Below, in pieces: positions 34,409 to 45,838 of a stretch of 64,000 nucleotides of DNA. Positions within the stretch are counted from its first letter, which is position 1, and each line of letters begins with the position of its first letter. The position numbers and the translations under genes were made by a program. The notes below the pieces were generated by a model that searched no databases, was not told the origin of the DNA, and saw only the letters and a list, made by a program, of their open reading frames with translations. This DNA comes from Synaphobranchus kaupii (Eukaryota; Chordata; Actinopteri; Anguilliformes; Synaphobranchidae), in contig CM056391.1 of the NCBI GenBank assembly GCA_029718625.1, positions 1,030,162 through 1,094,161 of the forward strand, read 5' to 3'.

Positions 34409-34561
34409 TAGGGGGCAGCAACGTGACTATAGAGGACGGTCCCAACAGGAATTCTGTCTGCAAGCATAAGGGAAGAGGCCCAGATGTTCAGAAACGTGAG
34501 GAACCAGGATTCCTGTTCCAGAGCATCAAATACAGCCATTTACCCCATTTCAAATGTTTGA
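34409..34561 (+). pseudogene. Frameshifted tail-type exon (copy A)
   Basis: It matches the open exon at 42861-43015 but lacks two bases (CCAGGATT instead of CCAGAGGATT), so the EDSCSRASNTAIYPISNV ending is lost. The acceptor CTGTTCAG is kept. Confidence 0.7.
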
Positions 34562-35249
34562 CTCTGCTGCCCTCTGCTCGACGAGAAAGACACCTTCAGT
34601 TTACTTGCTTTATAATGTGCTGTTGCCCTCTGCTGATGCCCCTGATGCCCTAATTCTCTTTGCCTGTTTGTTCGTTCATGCGCCTGCCTGTTTTTTGTTT
34701 TGTTCCTGCCATTGCTACTTTTTTCAAAGTAAAAGCTCTTGTTACTTTTTCCACCCACATGGTCTCGAGTATATCTCTGCATCTGGGTCCATCCCTGAAA
34801 TCTCGCTGCCATTGTGACAGGGAGCCCAAAACCCAGTCTTGGGCAGTTCAATCCCTTTTTATTTACTGGTACAATTAAACTGGTCCAAACTTTTCTCCCA
34901 AAAAACAAAAAAAAATTTCTAACAGAGCTTTCACAGTGGTCTGAATATTATGAATGAACACCATGTTCAATTTAATGCACAGCATTATCATTCATAATCA
35001 TTCATAATTGTATGTATCAATAGGGTACCACTCAAAGCGTTTATAGCTTCTTAGGCAGTTTTTCATGCCTTTTTTCTGAGAGTGTATTTTATCCTTGTTT
35101 TATACATAAAGTCATAAAGTGCTGTACAATGGGAAAAAGATAATACATAAAGATGTATGAAATGATAATGATACACATCCTGCTCTGGCCACTGAGAGAC
35201 CACAGAATACAGAGCATGAGGGGCCAAAGAGACAGGGTCTGAGAGAAAC

Positions 35250-35257
35250 AGGAAGTG
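35250..35257 (+). promoter_or_regulatory. AGGAAGTG box of the gene at 35314
   Basis: ETS/PU.1-type core 57 bases before the ATG, within the block AGAGAAACAGGAAGTGAGAA conserved across cluster members. Confidence 0.5.
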
Positions 35258-35313
35258 AGAATCATGTTAAAGAGAGCTCGTCTCTCTGACGGACACACAC
35301 CTGTATGGCACAT

Positions 35314-37381
35314 ATGGCTCCCACTCTGCTACTCTTCCTCGCCATCCTCTTCCTCTCTGAACTGCCAGGTAGGCCTCGTTTCTCACACTGTATACTGAAT
35401 ACTGGTACATTTTAGCAGTGAGACTGTATCATAAAATTGAATGAATGATTATATTACTGAAGCTTGTAGTTTTCACAAATAAAAGATGAATATGATATAA
35501 TGAGTCTTTTTTTCACAATCAGGGTACTGCTCAGGAACTTAAACCCTGGCTATGTACTTTGAATGCATGTGCTTCTCTCTTTACTTGCTGTTGGCAAGTT
35601 TACTTTCTTTTGACCAACAATTCATAATGAATCAAAATCAAAAGGTTTCACGAATTTAAGAAGCCAAAAGAAACTGTCTTTGGATGTGTGGCATCAATCT
35701 CAGTTTATATGCTTCTTTCTTCATAAAAGTTTTCATTAACTCTTGCATTGCATCCTCTTTCCCTTCTTATTGTCATAGCCATTAAAACCACTTCATGCAA
35801 AAAATCCTTTTCAGGAAGCTGAACAGATAAAATGCAGTGTTTGTGCATTTTGTAGTTGTAAGGTTACTTTAGATTAGTCATTTGGCAAACGCTCTTAACC
35901 AGAGTGACATACAGTAGTTAATAACATAAGTGTTACTCTCAGAAATACAAAAATGTGGCATTACCAAGAAGGCACAGAGACCCATTTATAATCACTAAAT
36001 GCCATGTAAATCCAACAAAAAACTATTTGTGTCTTAGTAGTAAATACATTTTTTAACATATAGTTTTGAACTAGAAGTGTCAACCAACAATGAAAGCATG
36101 ACAATGTCTCATATCAGTATGTATGATATTTTAGATAATTTAAAGCCCAAGTATCTGCAACAGTTGAAACATTATGACCTTTTCACACTTCACATACCAC
36201 TGCCTGGCAAAAAAAATAAGTCGCAGTTGCACCAGTCATGCATAGTGCCCACTGTACAAACCTCTGGAGGCAGTGTTATGATCTGGGGTTACTTCAATTG
36301 GTCAGGTCTAGGCTCAGCAACGTTATGCAGCAATAAAATAAAGTCAGCTGAGTACCTGAATGTACTGAATGACCAGGTTATCCCATCAATGGGCATATTC
36401 CAGGACGACAATGCCAAGATTCATCGGGCTCAAATTGTGAAAGAGTGGTTCAGGGAGCATGAGGAATCATTTTCACACATGAATTGGCCACCAGAGTCCT
36501 GACCTTACCCCATTGAAAGACTTTGGGATGTGCTGGAGAAGAGTTCACGGAGTGGTTCGACTCTCCCGTCGTCAATACAAGATCTCGGCCAAAAATTAAT
36601 GCAAGTCTGGACGGAAATAAATGTTGTGACGTTGCATAAGGTTGTCGAAACAATGCCACGACAAATGTGCGCCATAATCAAAGCTAAAGGCGGTCCAACA
36701 AAATATTACAGTGTGCGACTTTTTTTTTTGGCCGGCAGTGTACATTGCATGATTATAATAGCTCATAGTTTTACCAAAAAGAGATGCAGCTATAATGTTG
36801 TTCTGTAAGCGTGAATACACACAGAAATGGCTGCAAACCCACAGAAAAATGTATTTTGCACTTTATTGTCGTGAGCAGACAAGACGTAAACCACAGGAAA
36901 TTATGCTGACATGGAGCCAAAAATAACGCTTAAAGCTGTAAGCACAGGAAAGCATGTGGGCTGAGATTCGGCTGCCCTACAGACTGCGCTTTACTCTGCT
37001 GTGACGGTAAAATGAGCCCCATACTGATGAAGTGTGTGTTTCTCTCTGCAGGTGCTGATGCTGTGACCACAGTGAGTCATGTAGCTGTACAGAGCGGAAG
37101 ATCTGTCACTATCCCACGTCTCTATGATAGAAAATATGAACATTATGTGAAATACTGGTGTTCTGGGTCAGACTGGTATAACTGTTGGATTGTAGTATGC
37201 ACTGACTCTCCAAAAGTTAAAGATGAAACATCAATCAGTGATGACCCCACCCATCATGTCTTCACTGTTACCATGACAGAGCTGAAGACGTGGGACTCTG
37301 GATATTACTGGTGTGCTATAGAGATTAAGGATGAATTCACTCTAGATAAGGGCTCATATCTGTACCTGTCAGTCACTGCTG
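35314..37381 (+). CDS. Single-domain CD300/pIgR-like gene A, partial
   Basis: Exon 35314-35368 encodes the signal peptide [19 protein letters not shown]; an in-frame ATG three codons upstream (35305) could also start it. Exon 37052-37381 encodes one V-type domain. Acceptor and donor are intact and phases match, but no second Ig exon or transmembrane exon is found before 42.6 kb. The sequence diverges from the two-domain paralogs near 37690, just where domain 2 should follow. The domain reads IPRLYDRKY where paralogs have IPCLYDRKY, and VVCTDSP where they have VVRTDSP. The donor phase would fit the tail exon at 42861-43015, giving a secreted protein. It could equally be a decaying copy. Confidence 0.65.
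36197..36740 (+). mobile_element. Internally deleted Tc1-like element (unit A)
   Basis: The ends CACTGCCTGGCAAAAAAAAT and the reverse of AAAAGTCGCAC..., flanked by TA, are inverted repeats. The inside keeps the C-terminal half of a Tc1 transposase: [27 protein letters not shown] with the second Asp, and PIERLWD with the Glu in another frame. The DNA-binding half is gone. The paralogous site near 48578 (CACATACTTTACATG) is empty. Confidence 0.88.
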
Positions 37382-37920
37382 GTAAGATGGCTGCTGCACA
37401 CACTGCACTCAGTGAGACCTGCTTCCCAACCTCTTAATGACGGCATCTTCATTTCTCCCTGTGATTTCCGTTCTACTGTAAACTGTTGCACTCTGGGTAA
37501 ATTAGGGATTCTAGCGCTTGTCCTAGCAACATTGAGTTTTTCTGTTCATTGTTTATCTGCAAAACGATTGGTTAATTTTGACTCTACATAAAAAATTACA
37601 TTGTGGTGCCAACCTCAATGGTACTTGCAGTTTTCTTGCCATCCAACTCCTCACAGTATCCATGAGAGTATATCATTTTCTTTGGTCTGTAAAAGACCTG
37701 TGCAGTTTATTTAATGTACCTGCCAATACTTAATGTAATGCATTTAAAGTGTAGCCTGCTTCTAAATGAATCACTTGTCACATTGTGCAATATAGAATTA
37801 GTTGATCTGACTGATTAGTTTTATTTGGGTGTTAATATGGGGAATTTATTCTTCATGCCATTCAAAGCTATTTATGGCATAATGTGGCCTGAGGATAAAT
37901 TATCCTTCAAAAGACAATAA

Positions 37921-38897
37921 GGGCTCTATTTTCAAACCAGCGCAAGGGGACGGTATAGTCAAAGGCAAGCTTGTTGACAGCATCAACGTCTTAAAACTGG
38001 CGCTATGGCGTTTCTCAGCAATACCGCTAGGATCAACAAATTCTCAACATAACATCCTTTCGCTTGCGCTGCAGTGGGATGGGTGGCGCTGTCTGGGGCG
38101 TGTTCTAAAATACTTTCGGCTCAGTGACAATTTGAACCAACGAAAACCCATTGCGTTATGATCAGCTGGAACCACCTCTTAGCGGGAACGCAATAGACTC
38201 TGGCAATTTGGCAACTTATTCGTCATGTAGTTCTATGTAGTGTCTATAGGTGATGCCAACATTACACTTCCATTTAATGAACAAATAGCCTATAATTATT
38301 ATTAATTAATTAATTTTAATTTAAACTACTAGAATAAAACAGGACAGCTTACAAGAAACTTGCGATCATGTAGGCCAATAGCCTATAATATATAAATTAC
38401 ACATTGACACAGTTGAATCATAAGCCTAACATTTGAATCATAATTATGCCTACATCACCTAATGTAGGCTAATTAATGCATTCGCCACCTCCTCCCGTGC
38501 CTTCCGAACTTCTGGGAGACGAGGTGGTGTGGATTGTGATCCATAAATTACTACAGTCCTAGCCTGTACTTCTGTTGCAAGTATGTCTGATTCCTGTGCG
38601 GAAAATCGCTCTTGTCGTTGACGGTCCAGTGCGTTTGGGTTGCTCATTATGAAATTGCATGGAGCGATTGCGTTCCAACTGGCTTTTTTTTTAAAGCATG
38701 AGAACAACAATTTGATTGGCTACCATAGAGACACACCTTGGACATTTAAACCCAGCCTTTTAGCAATACCGCCATAAGGTGCGCCAAGATTGCCGTCATG
38801 AAATTACCAAATTTCTCGCCGACACGCCCTCAGAGCGATACCGCCAAGCGATTACTCTTGCGTTCACCATTGCGTTTGGTTTATTAAAATAGAGCCC
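37921..38897. mobile_element. Harbinger-type non-autonomous element H1
   Basis: It begins GGGCTCTATTTTCAAACC and ends TTATTAAAATAGAGCCC. It is 977 bp long, preceded by TAA and followed directly by H2 after CAA. It retains a Myb/SANT-like coding segment (38459-38710, minus) but no transposase. Confidence 0.88.
38459..38710 (-). pseudogene. Harbinger second-gene (Myb/SANT-like) fragment in H1
   Basis: The frame includes SNPNALDRQRQERFSAQES and DILATEVQARTVVIYG, then LPEVRKAREEVANA, resembling the trihelix/SANT DNA-binding partner that autonomous Harbinger elements encode beside their transposase. It is an N-terminal exon only. The same segment occurs in H2 (39453-39683) and H4 (40259-40474). 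Confidence 0.6.
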
Positions 38898-38900
38898 CAA

Positions 38901-39870
38901 GGGCTCTATTTTCAAACCAGCGCAAGGGGACGGTATAGTCAAACGCAAGCTTGTTGACAGCATCAACGTCTAAAACTGGTGCTATGGCGTTTCTCAGCAA
39001 TACCGCTAGGATCAACAAATTCTCAACATAACATCCTTTCGCTTGCGCTGCAGTGGGATGGGTGGCGCTGTCTGGGGCGTGTTCTAAAATACTTTCGGCT
39101 CAGTGACAATTTGAACCAACGAAAACCCATTGCGTTATGATCAGCTGGAACCACCTCTTAGCGGCAACACAATAGACTCTGGCAATTTGCCAACTTATTC
39201 GTCATGTAGTTCTGTGTAGTGTCTATAGGTGATGCCAACATTACACTTCCATTTAATGAACAAATAGCCTATAATTATTATTAATTAATTAATTTTAATT
39301 TAAACTACTAGAATAAAACAGGACAGCTTACAAGAAACTTGCGATCATGTAGGCCACTAGCCTATAATATATAAATTACACATTGACACAGTTGAATCAT
39401 AAGCCTACCATTTGAATCATAATTATGCCTACATCACCTAATGTAGGCTAATTCATGCATTCGCTACCTCCTCCCGTGCCTTCCGAACTTCTGGGAGACG
39501 AGATGGTGTGGATTGTGATCCATAAATTACTAGTCCTAGCCTGTACTTCTGTTGCAAGTATGTCTGATTCCTGTGCGGAAAATCTTGTCGTTGACGGTCC
39601 AGTGCGTTTGGGTTGCTCATTATGAAATTGCATGGAGCGATTGCGTTCCAACGCGATTGCGTTTTAAAGCATGAGAACAACAATTTGATTGGCTACCATA
39701 GAGACACACCTTGGACGTTTAAACCCAGCCTTTTAGCAATACCGCCATAAGGTGCGCCAAGATTGCCGTCATGAAATTACCAAATTTCTCGCCGACACGC
39801 CCTCAGAGCGATACCGCCAAGCGATTACTCTTGCGTTCACCATTGCGTTTGGTTTATTAAAATAGAGCCC
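38901..39870. mobile_element. Harbinger-type non-autonomous element H2
   Basis: Nearly identical to H1, same orientation, immediately adjacent. Both contain internal CCTCCTCCCGTGCC and GCGTTTGGTTTATTAAAATA segments. It is followed by CAAATGTGTCAG, corresponding to AAAAGTGTCAG at the empty site near 46370. Confidence 0.88.
39453..39683 (-). pseudogene. Myb/SANT-like fragment in H2
   Basis: Same coding segment as in H1 with small deletions that shift the frame between two overlapping open stretches. Confidence 0.55.
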
Positions 39871-40039
39871 CAAATGTGTCAGATTAAGGGCTCTATTTTA
39901 ATAAACCAAACGCAATGGTGAACGCAAGAGTAATCGCTTGGCGGTATCGCTCTGAGGGCGTGTCGGCGAGAAATTTGGTAATTTCATGACGGCAATCTTG
40001 GCGCACCTTATGGCGGTATTGCTAAAAGGCTGGGTTTAA

Positions 40040-41012
40040 GGGCTCTATTTTAATAAACCAAACGCAATGGTGAACGCAAGAGTAATCGCTTGGCGGTATC
40101 GCTATGAGGGCGTGTCGGCGAGAAATTTGGTAATTTCATGACGGCAATCTTGGCGCACCTTATGGCGGTATTGCTAAAAGGCTGGGTTTAAACGTCCAAG
40201 GTGTGTCTCTATGGTAGCCAATCAAATAGTTGTTCTCATGCTTTAAAACGCAATCGCGTTGGAACGCAATCGCTCCATGCAATTTCATAATGAGCAACCC
40301 AAACGCACTGGACCGTCAACGACAAGATTTTCCGCACAGGAATCAGACATACTTGCAACAGAAGTACAGGCTAGGACTGTAGTAATTTATGGATCACAAT
40401 CCACACCACCTCGTCTCCCAGAAGTTCGGAAGGCACGGGAGGAGGTGGCGAATGCATTAATTAGCCTACATTAGGTGATGTAGGCATAATTATGATTCAA
40501 ATGGTAGGCTTATGATTCAACTGTGTCAATGTGTAATTTATATATTATAGGCTAGTGGCCTACATGATCGCAAGTTTCTTGTAAGCTGTCCTGTTTTATT
40601 CGAGTAGTTTAAATTAAAATTAATTAATTAATAATAATTATAGGCTATTTGTTCATTAAATGGAAGTGTAATGTTGGCATCACCTATAGACACTACATAG
40701 AACTACATGACGAATAAGTTACCAAATTGCCAGAGTCTATTGCGTTTCCGCTAAGAGGTGGTTCCAGCTGATCATAACGCAATGGGTTTTCGTTGGTTCA
40801 AATTGTCACTGAGCCGAAAGTATTTTAGAACACGCCCCAGACAGCGCCACCCATCCCACTGCAGCGCAACCGAAAGGATGTTATGTTGAGAATTTGTTGA
40901 TCCTAGCGGTATTGCTGAGAAACGCCATAGCGCCAGTTTTAAGACGTTGATGCTGTCAACAAGTTTGCGTTTGACTATACCGTCCCCTTGCGCTGGTTTG
41001 AAAATAGAGCCC
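40040..41012. mobile_element. Harbinger-type non-autonomous element H4, nested in H3
   Basis: The 973-bp copy runs from GGGCTCTATTTTAATAAACC to GAAAATAGAGCCC. It is preceded by TTTAA and followed by TAAATGTCC, splitting the H3 sequence GGGTTTAAATGTCC. It is therefore younger than H3. Confidence 0.88.
40259..40474 (+). pseudogene. Myb/SANT-like fragment in H4
   Basis: Open 71-codon frame ending VANALISLH, the same segment as in H1 and H2 on the opposite strand. Confidence 0.55.
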
Positions 41013-41211
41013 TAAATGTCCAAGGTGTGTCTCTATGGTAGCCAATCAAATTGTTGTTCTCATGCTTTAAAAAAAAGCCAGTTGGAACACAATCGCTCCA
41101 TGCAATTTCATAATGAGCTACCCAAACGCACTGGACCGTCAACTTGGATGTGTGTATGATTCTACGTGGGAACATGCATTGAAATGTTCATTTTAAAAGC
41201 TGATCCGATAC

Positions 41212-41520
41212 TTACCATTTATCTAGCCCTATTAAACCGCTCAGCCAGTTGATTTCTCTTTGCTCTGGCTGTGATGGGGACCGCGACCACTGGTGCAGGT
41301 GAGGCAAGCTAATTTTGTCGCATGTCACCTGGACATTGATGGAATGTGTTCCTTTGCGATTGACGAAAACTATTGCATGCTCGGGTGGTGCGCGGATTTG
41401 TATGTGCGTGCAGTCGATAGCACCAAGCACCCCGGGGAACCCACACTTGAGAAAAAATGCGAGTTTTGACTTTTTACTGCATTCATTGTCCGTATAGTTG
41501 AGGAAGGACACCCGCTGAAA
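41212..41520 (-). pseudogene. PIF/Harbinger (HARBI1-like) transposase fragment
   Basis: The frame reads KCGFPGVLGAIDCTHIQIRA, then a VNRKGTHSINVQVTCD segment. These are the conserved DDE core motifs of PIF/Harbinger transposases, with the first catalytic Asp in GAIDCTH. The upstream part is cut by the MITE at 41524 and the downstream part is absent or frameshifted. This fragment identifies the source family of H1-H4. Confidence 0.9.
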
Positions 41521-41523
41521 GTA

Positions 41524-42036
41524 TCCCAGATAGCAAGCGAACGTTGAATCGACGTAGATTCAATGTGGAATTCCGACGTTGATTCAACATCAATTTGTTC
41601 ATCGAGGTCACGTTTAATCAACGTCAGAATACCGACAAATATTGAATAATAACCTAAATTGATTATTTTTTCGCCCACAGTACACTCACTGCAATGAAGT
41701 TGTATTTTTATCAATTTTATTACGTGTTCAGTAATTAATGTCTAGGCCTACCAAATAGCTGGCAAAGCAATATGACGTTAGGCGAATTATTTAGGCTACA
41801 GTTACTGACATTATCGGCTACTAACTAGTTCAGTAGCTAATGGAGTGAGTCAGTGATGGCGACAAACGTTACAACTTTTAAACATCACGTTTAGCTATAT
41901 TTAACCTTGATTATTCAATATTTGTCGGTATTCTGACGTTGATTCAACGTGATCTCGATGAGCAAATTGATGTTGAATCAACGTCGGCATTCCACATTGA
42001 ATCTAAGTCGATTCAACGTTCGCTTGTTATCTGGGA
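41524..42036. mobile_element. Palindromic MITE inside the Harbinger transposase
   Basis: It begins TCCCAGATAGCAAGCGAACG and in reverse begins TCCCAGATAACAAGCGAACG, flanked by TA. The arms run about 130 bp, with repeats such as CAACGTCAGAATACCGACAA in one arm and its complement in the other. The centre (about 41660-41900) is non-coding. Superfamily not assigned. Confidence 0.85.
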
Positions 42037-42860
42037 TATCCTTTCTGTGTATTGTGTAGTGGTAGGCTTATGATTCAACTGTGCCAATGTGTAATTTATA
42101 TATTATAGGCTATTGGCCTACATGATCGCAAGTTTCTTGTAAGCTGTCCTGTTTTATTCTAGTAGTTTAAATTAAAATTAATTAATAATAATAATTATAG
42201 GCTATTTGTTCATTAAATGGAAGTGTAATGTTGGCATCACCTATAGACACTACATAGAACTACGTTGCCAAATTGCCAGAGTCTATTGCGTTGCCGCTAA
42301 GAGGTGGTTCTAGATGATCATAACGCAATGGGTTTTCGTTGGTTCAAATTGTCACTGCGCCAAAAGTATTTTAGAACACGCCCCAGACAGCGCCACCCAT
42401 CCCACTGCAGCGCAAGCGAAAGGATGTTATGTTGAGAATTTGTTGATCCTAGCGGTATTTCTGAGAAACGCCATAGCGCCAGTTTTAAGACGTTGATGCT
42501 GTCAACAAGCTTGCGTTTGACTATACCGTCCCCTTGCGCTGGTTTGCGCCGGTTTGAAAATAGAGCCCTAAGAGTAATTAGCATCTTGTTTGTGGGATTA
42601 AACTGATTTCTGGGTGTAATATTTTGCGGTTTTGCTGTTCACACAATAAATATCATCCCCCTGAATGGTGAAGGATACTTACCTTATGGTTCTGGGACTT
42701 GTGGAACTTGCGTTTAATTTTCATCCCTCATATCTTTACAAACTTTCCTTCATTCCTTTCACTGTTTTTTATTACACCTTTTTTAATCGGGCTGAAGGGT
42801 GATCATGTTAAAACCCAAATGATCTTGATATCTATGCCTGAATGTTCCCTGTCTGTTCAG

Positions 42861-43015
42861 TACGGGACAGCAACGTCACTATAGAGGACGGTCCCAACAG
42901 GAATTCTGTCTGCAAGAATAAGGGAAGAGGCCCAGATGTTCAGAAACGTGAGGAACCAGAGGATTCCTGTTCCAGAGCATCAAATACAGCCATTTACCCC
43001 ATTTCAAATGTTTGA
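42861..43015 (+). CDS. Candidate terminal (tail) exon, open copy
   Basis: Acceptor CTGTTCAG, phase 1, 155 bases, ending TGA. The product runs RDSNVTIEDGPNRNSVCKNK to REEPEDSCSRASNTAIYPISNV; the AIYPI tyrosine resembles a cytoplasmic signalling motif. It may be the last exon of the gene at 35314 or a left-over of a lost member. The copy at 34409 is frameshifted and the one at about 46561-46591 keeps only the last ten codons. Confidence 0.5.
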
Positions 43016-43704
43016 CTCTGCTGCCCTCTGCTCGACGAGAAAGACAACTTCAGTTTACTTGCTTGATAATGTGCTGTTGCCCTCTGCTGATGCCCCTGAT
43101 GCCCTAATTCTCTTTGCCTGTTTGTTCGTTCATGCGCCTGCCTGTTTTTTGTTTTGTTCCTGCCATTGCTACGTTTTTCAAAGTAAAAGCTCTTGTTACT
43201 TTTTCCACCCACATGGTCTCGAGTATATCTCTGCATCTGGGTCCATCCCTGAAATCTCGCTGCCATTGTGACAGGGAGCCCAAAAACAAGTCTTGGGCAG
43301 TTCAATCCCTTTTTATTTACTGGTACAATTAAACTGGTCCAAACTTTTCTCCCAAAAAACACAATTTTTTTTCTAACAGCTTTCACAGTGGTCTGAATAT
43401 TATGAATGAACACCATGTTCAATTTAATGCACAGCATTATCATTCATAATCATTCATAATTGTATGTATCAATAGGGTCCCACTCCAAGCGTTTATAGCT
43501 TCTTAGGCAGTTTTTCATGCCTTTTTTCTGAGAGTGTATTTTATTATCCCTGTTTTATACATAAAGTCATAAAGTGCTGTACAATGGGAAAAAGATAATA
43601 CATAAAGATGTATGAAATGATAATGATACACATCCTGCTCTGGCCACTGAGAGACCACAGAATACAGAGCATGAGGGGCCAAAGAGACAGGGTCTGAGAG
43701 AAAC

Positions 43705-43712
43705 AGGAAGTG
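43705..43712 (+). promoter_or_regulatory. AGGAAGTG box of the gene at 43769
   Basis: Same conserved ETS/PU.1-type block, 57 bases before the ATG as in unit A. Confidence 0.5.
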
Positions 43713-43768
43713 AGAATCATGTTAAAGAGAGCTCGTCTCTCTGACGGACACACACCTGTATGGCACAT

Positions 43769-45838
43769 ATGGCTCCCACTCTGCTACTCTTCCTCGCCAT
43801 CCTCTTCCTCTCTGAACTGCCAGGTAGGCCTCATTTCTCACACTGTATACTGAATACTGGTACATTGTAGCAGTGAGACTGTATCATAAACTTGAATGAA
43901 TGATTATATTACTGAAGCTTGTAGTTTTCACAAATAAAAGATGAATATGATATAATGAGTCTTTTTTTCACAATCAGGGTACTGCTCAGGAACTTAAACA
44001 AACCCTGGCTATGTACTTTGAATGCATGTGCTTCTCTCTTTACTTGCTGTTGGCAAGTTTACTTTCTTTTGACCAACAATTCATAATGAATCAAAATCAA
44101 AAGGTTTCACGAATTTAAGAAGCCAAAAGAAACTGTCTTTGCATGTGTGGCATCAATCTCAGTTTATATGCTTCTTTCTTCATAAAAGTTTTCATTAACT
44201 CTTGCATTGCATCCTCTTTCCCTTCTTATTGTCATAGCCATTAAAACCACTTCATGCAAAAAAATCCTTTTCAGGAAGCTGAACAGATAAAATGCAATGT
44301 TTGTGCATTTTGTAGTTGTAAGGTTACTTTAGATTAGTCATTTGGCAAATGCTCTTAACCAGAGTGACATACAGTAGTTAATAACATAAGTGTTACTCTC
44401 AGAAATACAAAAATGTGGCATTACCAAGAAGGCACAGAGACCCATTTATAATCACTAAATGCCATGTAAATCCAACAAAAAACTATTTGTGTCTTAGTAG
44501 TAAATACATTTTTTAACATATAGTTTTGAACTAGAAGTGTCAACCAACAATGAAAGCATGACAATGTCTCATATCAGTATGTATGATATTTTAGATAATT
44601 TAAAGCCAAGTATCTGCAACAGTTGAAACATTATGACCTTTTCACACTTCACATACACTGCCTGGCAAAAAAATAAGTCGCAGTTGCACCAGTCATGCAT
44701 AGTGCCCACTGTACAAACCTCTGGAGGCAGTGTTATGATCTGGGGTTACTTCAATTGGTCAGGTCTAGGCTCAGCAACGTTATGCAGCAATAAAATAAAG
44801 TCAGCTGAGTACCTGAATGTACTGAATGACCAGGTTATCCCATCAATGGGCATATTCCAGGACGACAATGCCAAGATTCATCGGGCTCAAATTGTGAAAG
44901 AGTGGTTCAGGGAGCATGAGGAATCATTTTCACACATGAATTGGCCACCAGAGTCCTGACCTTAACCCCATTGAAAGTCTTTGGGATGTGCTGGAGAAGA
45001 GTTCACGGAGTGGTTCGACTCTCCCCTCGTCAATACAAGATCTCGGCCAAAAATTAATGCAAGTCTGGACGGAAATAAATGTTGTGACGTTGCATAAGGT
45101 TGTCGAAACAATGTCACGACAAATGTGCGCCATAATCAAAGCTAAAGGCGGTCCAACAAAATATTACAGTGTGCGACTTTTTTTTTTGGCCGGGCAGTGT
45201 ACATTGCATGATTATAATAGCTCATAGTTTTACCAAAAAGAGATGCAGCTATAATGTTGTTCTGTAAGCGTGAATACACACAGAAATGGCTGCAAACCCA
45301 CAGAAAAATGTATTTTGCACTTTACTGTCGTGAGCAGACAAGACGTAAACCACAGGAAATTATGCTGACCTGGAGCCAAAAATAACGCTAAAGCGGTAAG
45401 CACAGGAAAGCATGTGGGCTGAGATTCGGCTGTCCTACAGACTGCGCTTTACTCTGCTGTGACGGTAAAATGAGCCCATACTGATGAAGTGTGTGTTTCT
45501 CTCTGCAGGTGCTGATGCTGTGACCACAGTGAGTCATGTAGCTGTACAGAGCGGAAGATCTGTCACTATCCCACGTCTCTATGATAGAAAATATGAACAT
45601 TATGTGAAATACTGGTGTTCTGGGTCAGACTGGTATAACTGTTGGATTGTAATATGCACTGACTCTCCAAAAGTTAAAGATGAAACATCAATCAGTGATG
45701 ACCCCACCCATCATGTCTTCACTGTTACCATGACAGAGCTGAAGACGTGGGACTCTGGATATTACTGGTGTGCTATAGAGATTAAGGATAAATTCACTCT
45801 AGATAAGGGCTCATATCTGTGCCTGTCAGTCACTGCTG
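43769..45838 (+). CDS. Single-domain CD300/pIgR-like gene B, partial
   Basis: Exons 43769-43823 (signal) and 45509-45838 (one V-type domain) are nearly identical to those of gene A, with the same Cys-to-Arg (45574-45576, CGT) and Arg-to-Cys (45655-45657, TGC) exchanges. Small differences include YLCLSVTA where A has YLYLSVTA. No second Ig exon, transmembrane exon or full tail exon follows before the next signal exon at 47397; the tail exon remnant near 46561 is cut. Probably a non-functional or soluble-only copy. Confidence 0.6.
44656..45199 (+). mobile_element. Internally deleted Tc1-like element (unit B)
   Basis: Duplicate of 36197-36740, flanked by TA. It retains SPDLNP-type coding (CTTAACCCCATTGAA) where unit A lost one more base, so unit B is nearer to the original. 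Confidence 0.88.

Larger units (their letters stand above)
34204..37920 (+). repeat. Tandem segmental unit A (about 3.7 kb)
   Basis: This unit matches 42660-46376 nearly base for base: tail-type exon, promoter block, signal exon, Tc1 derivative, V exon and 3' flank. A third, more diverged and partly deleted unit begins near 46470. The A and B copies are separated only by the Harbinger insertions. Confidence 0.9.
39888..42568. mobile_element. Longer Harbinger element H3 with transposase remnant, split by H4
   Basis: It lies in inverted orientation to H1/H2, starts GGGCTCTATTTTAATAAACC at 39888 and ends GAAAATAGAGCCC at 42568, with TAA on both outer sides. The paralogous site near 46375 reads AGATTAAGAGTAATT with one TAA. 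H4 (40040-41012) interrupts it with its own TAA duplication. Behind H4 it continues into a HARBI1-like transposase fragment, itself interrupted by a palindromic MITE at 41524. Confidence 0.88.
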
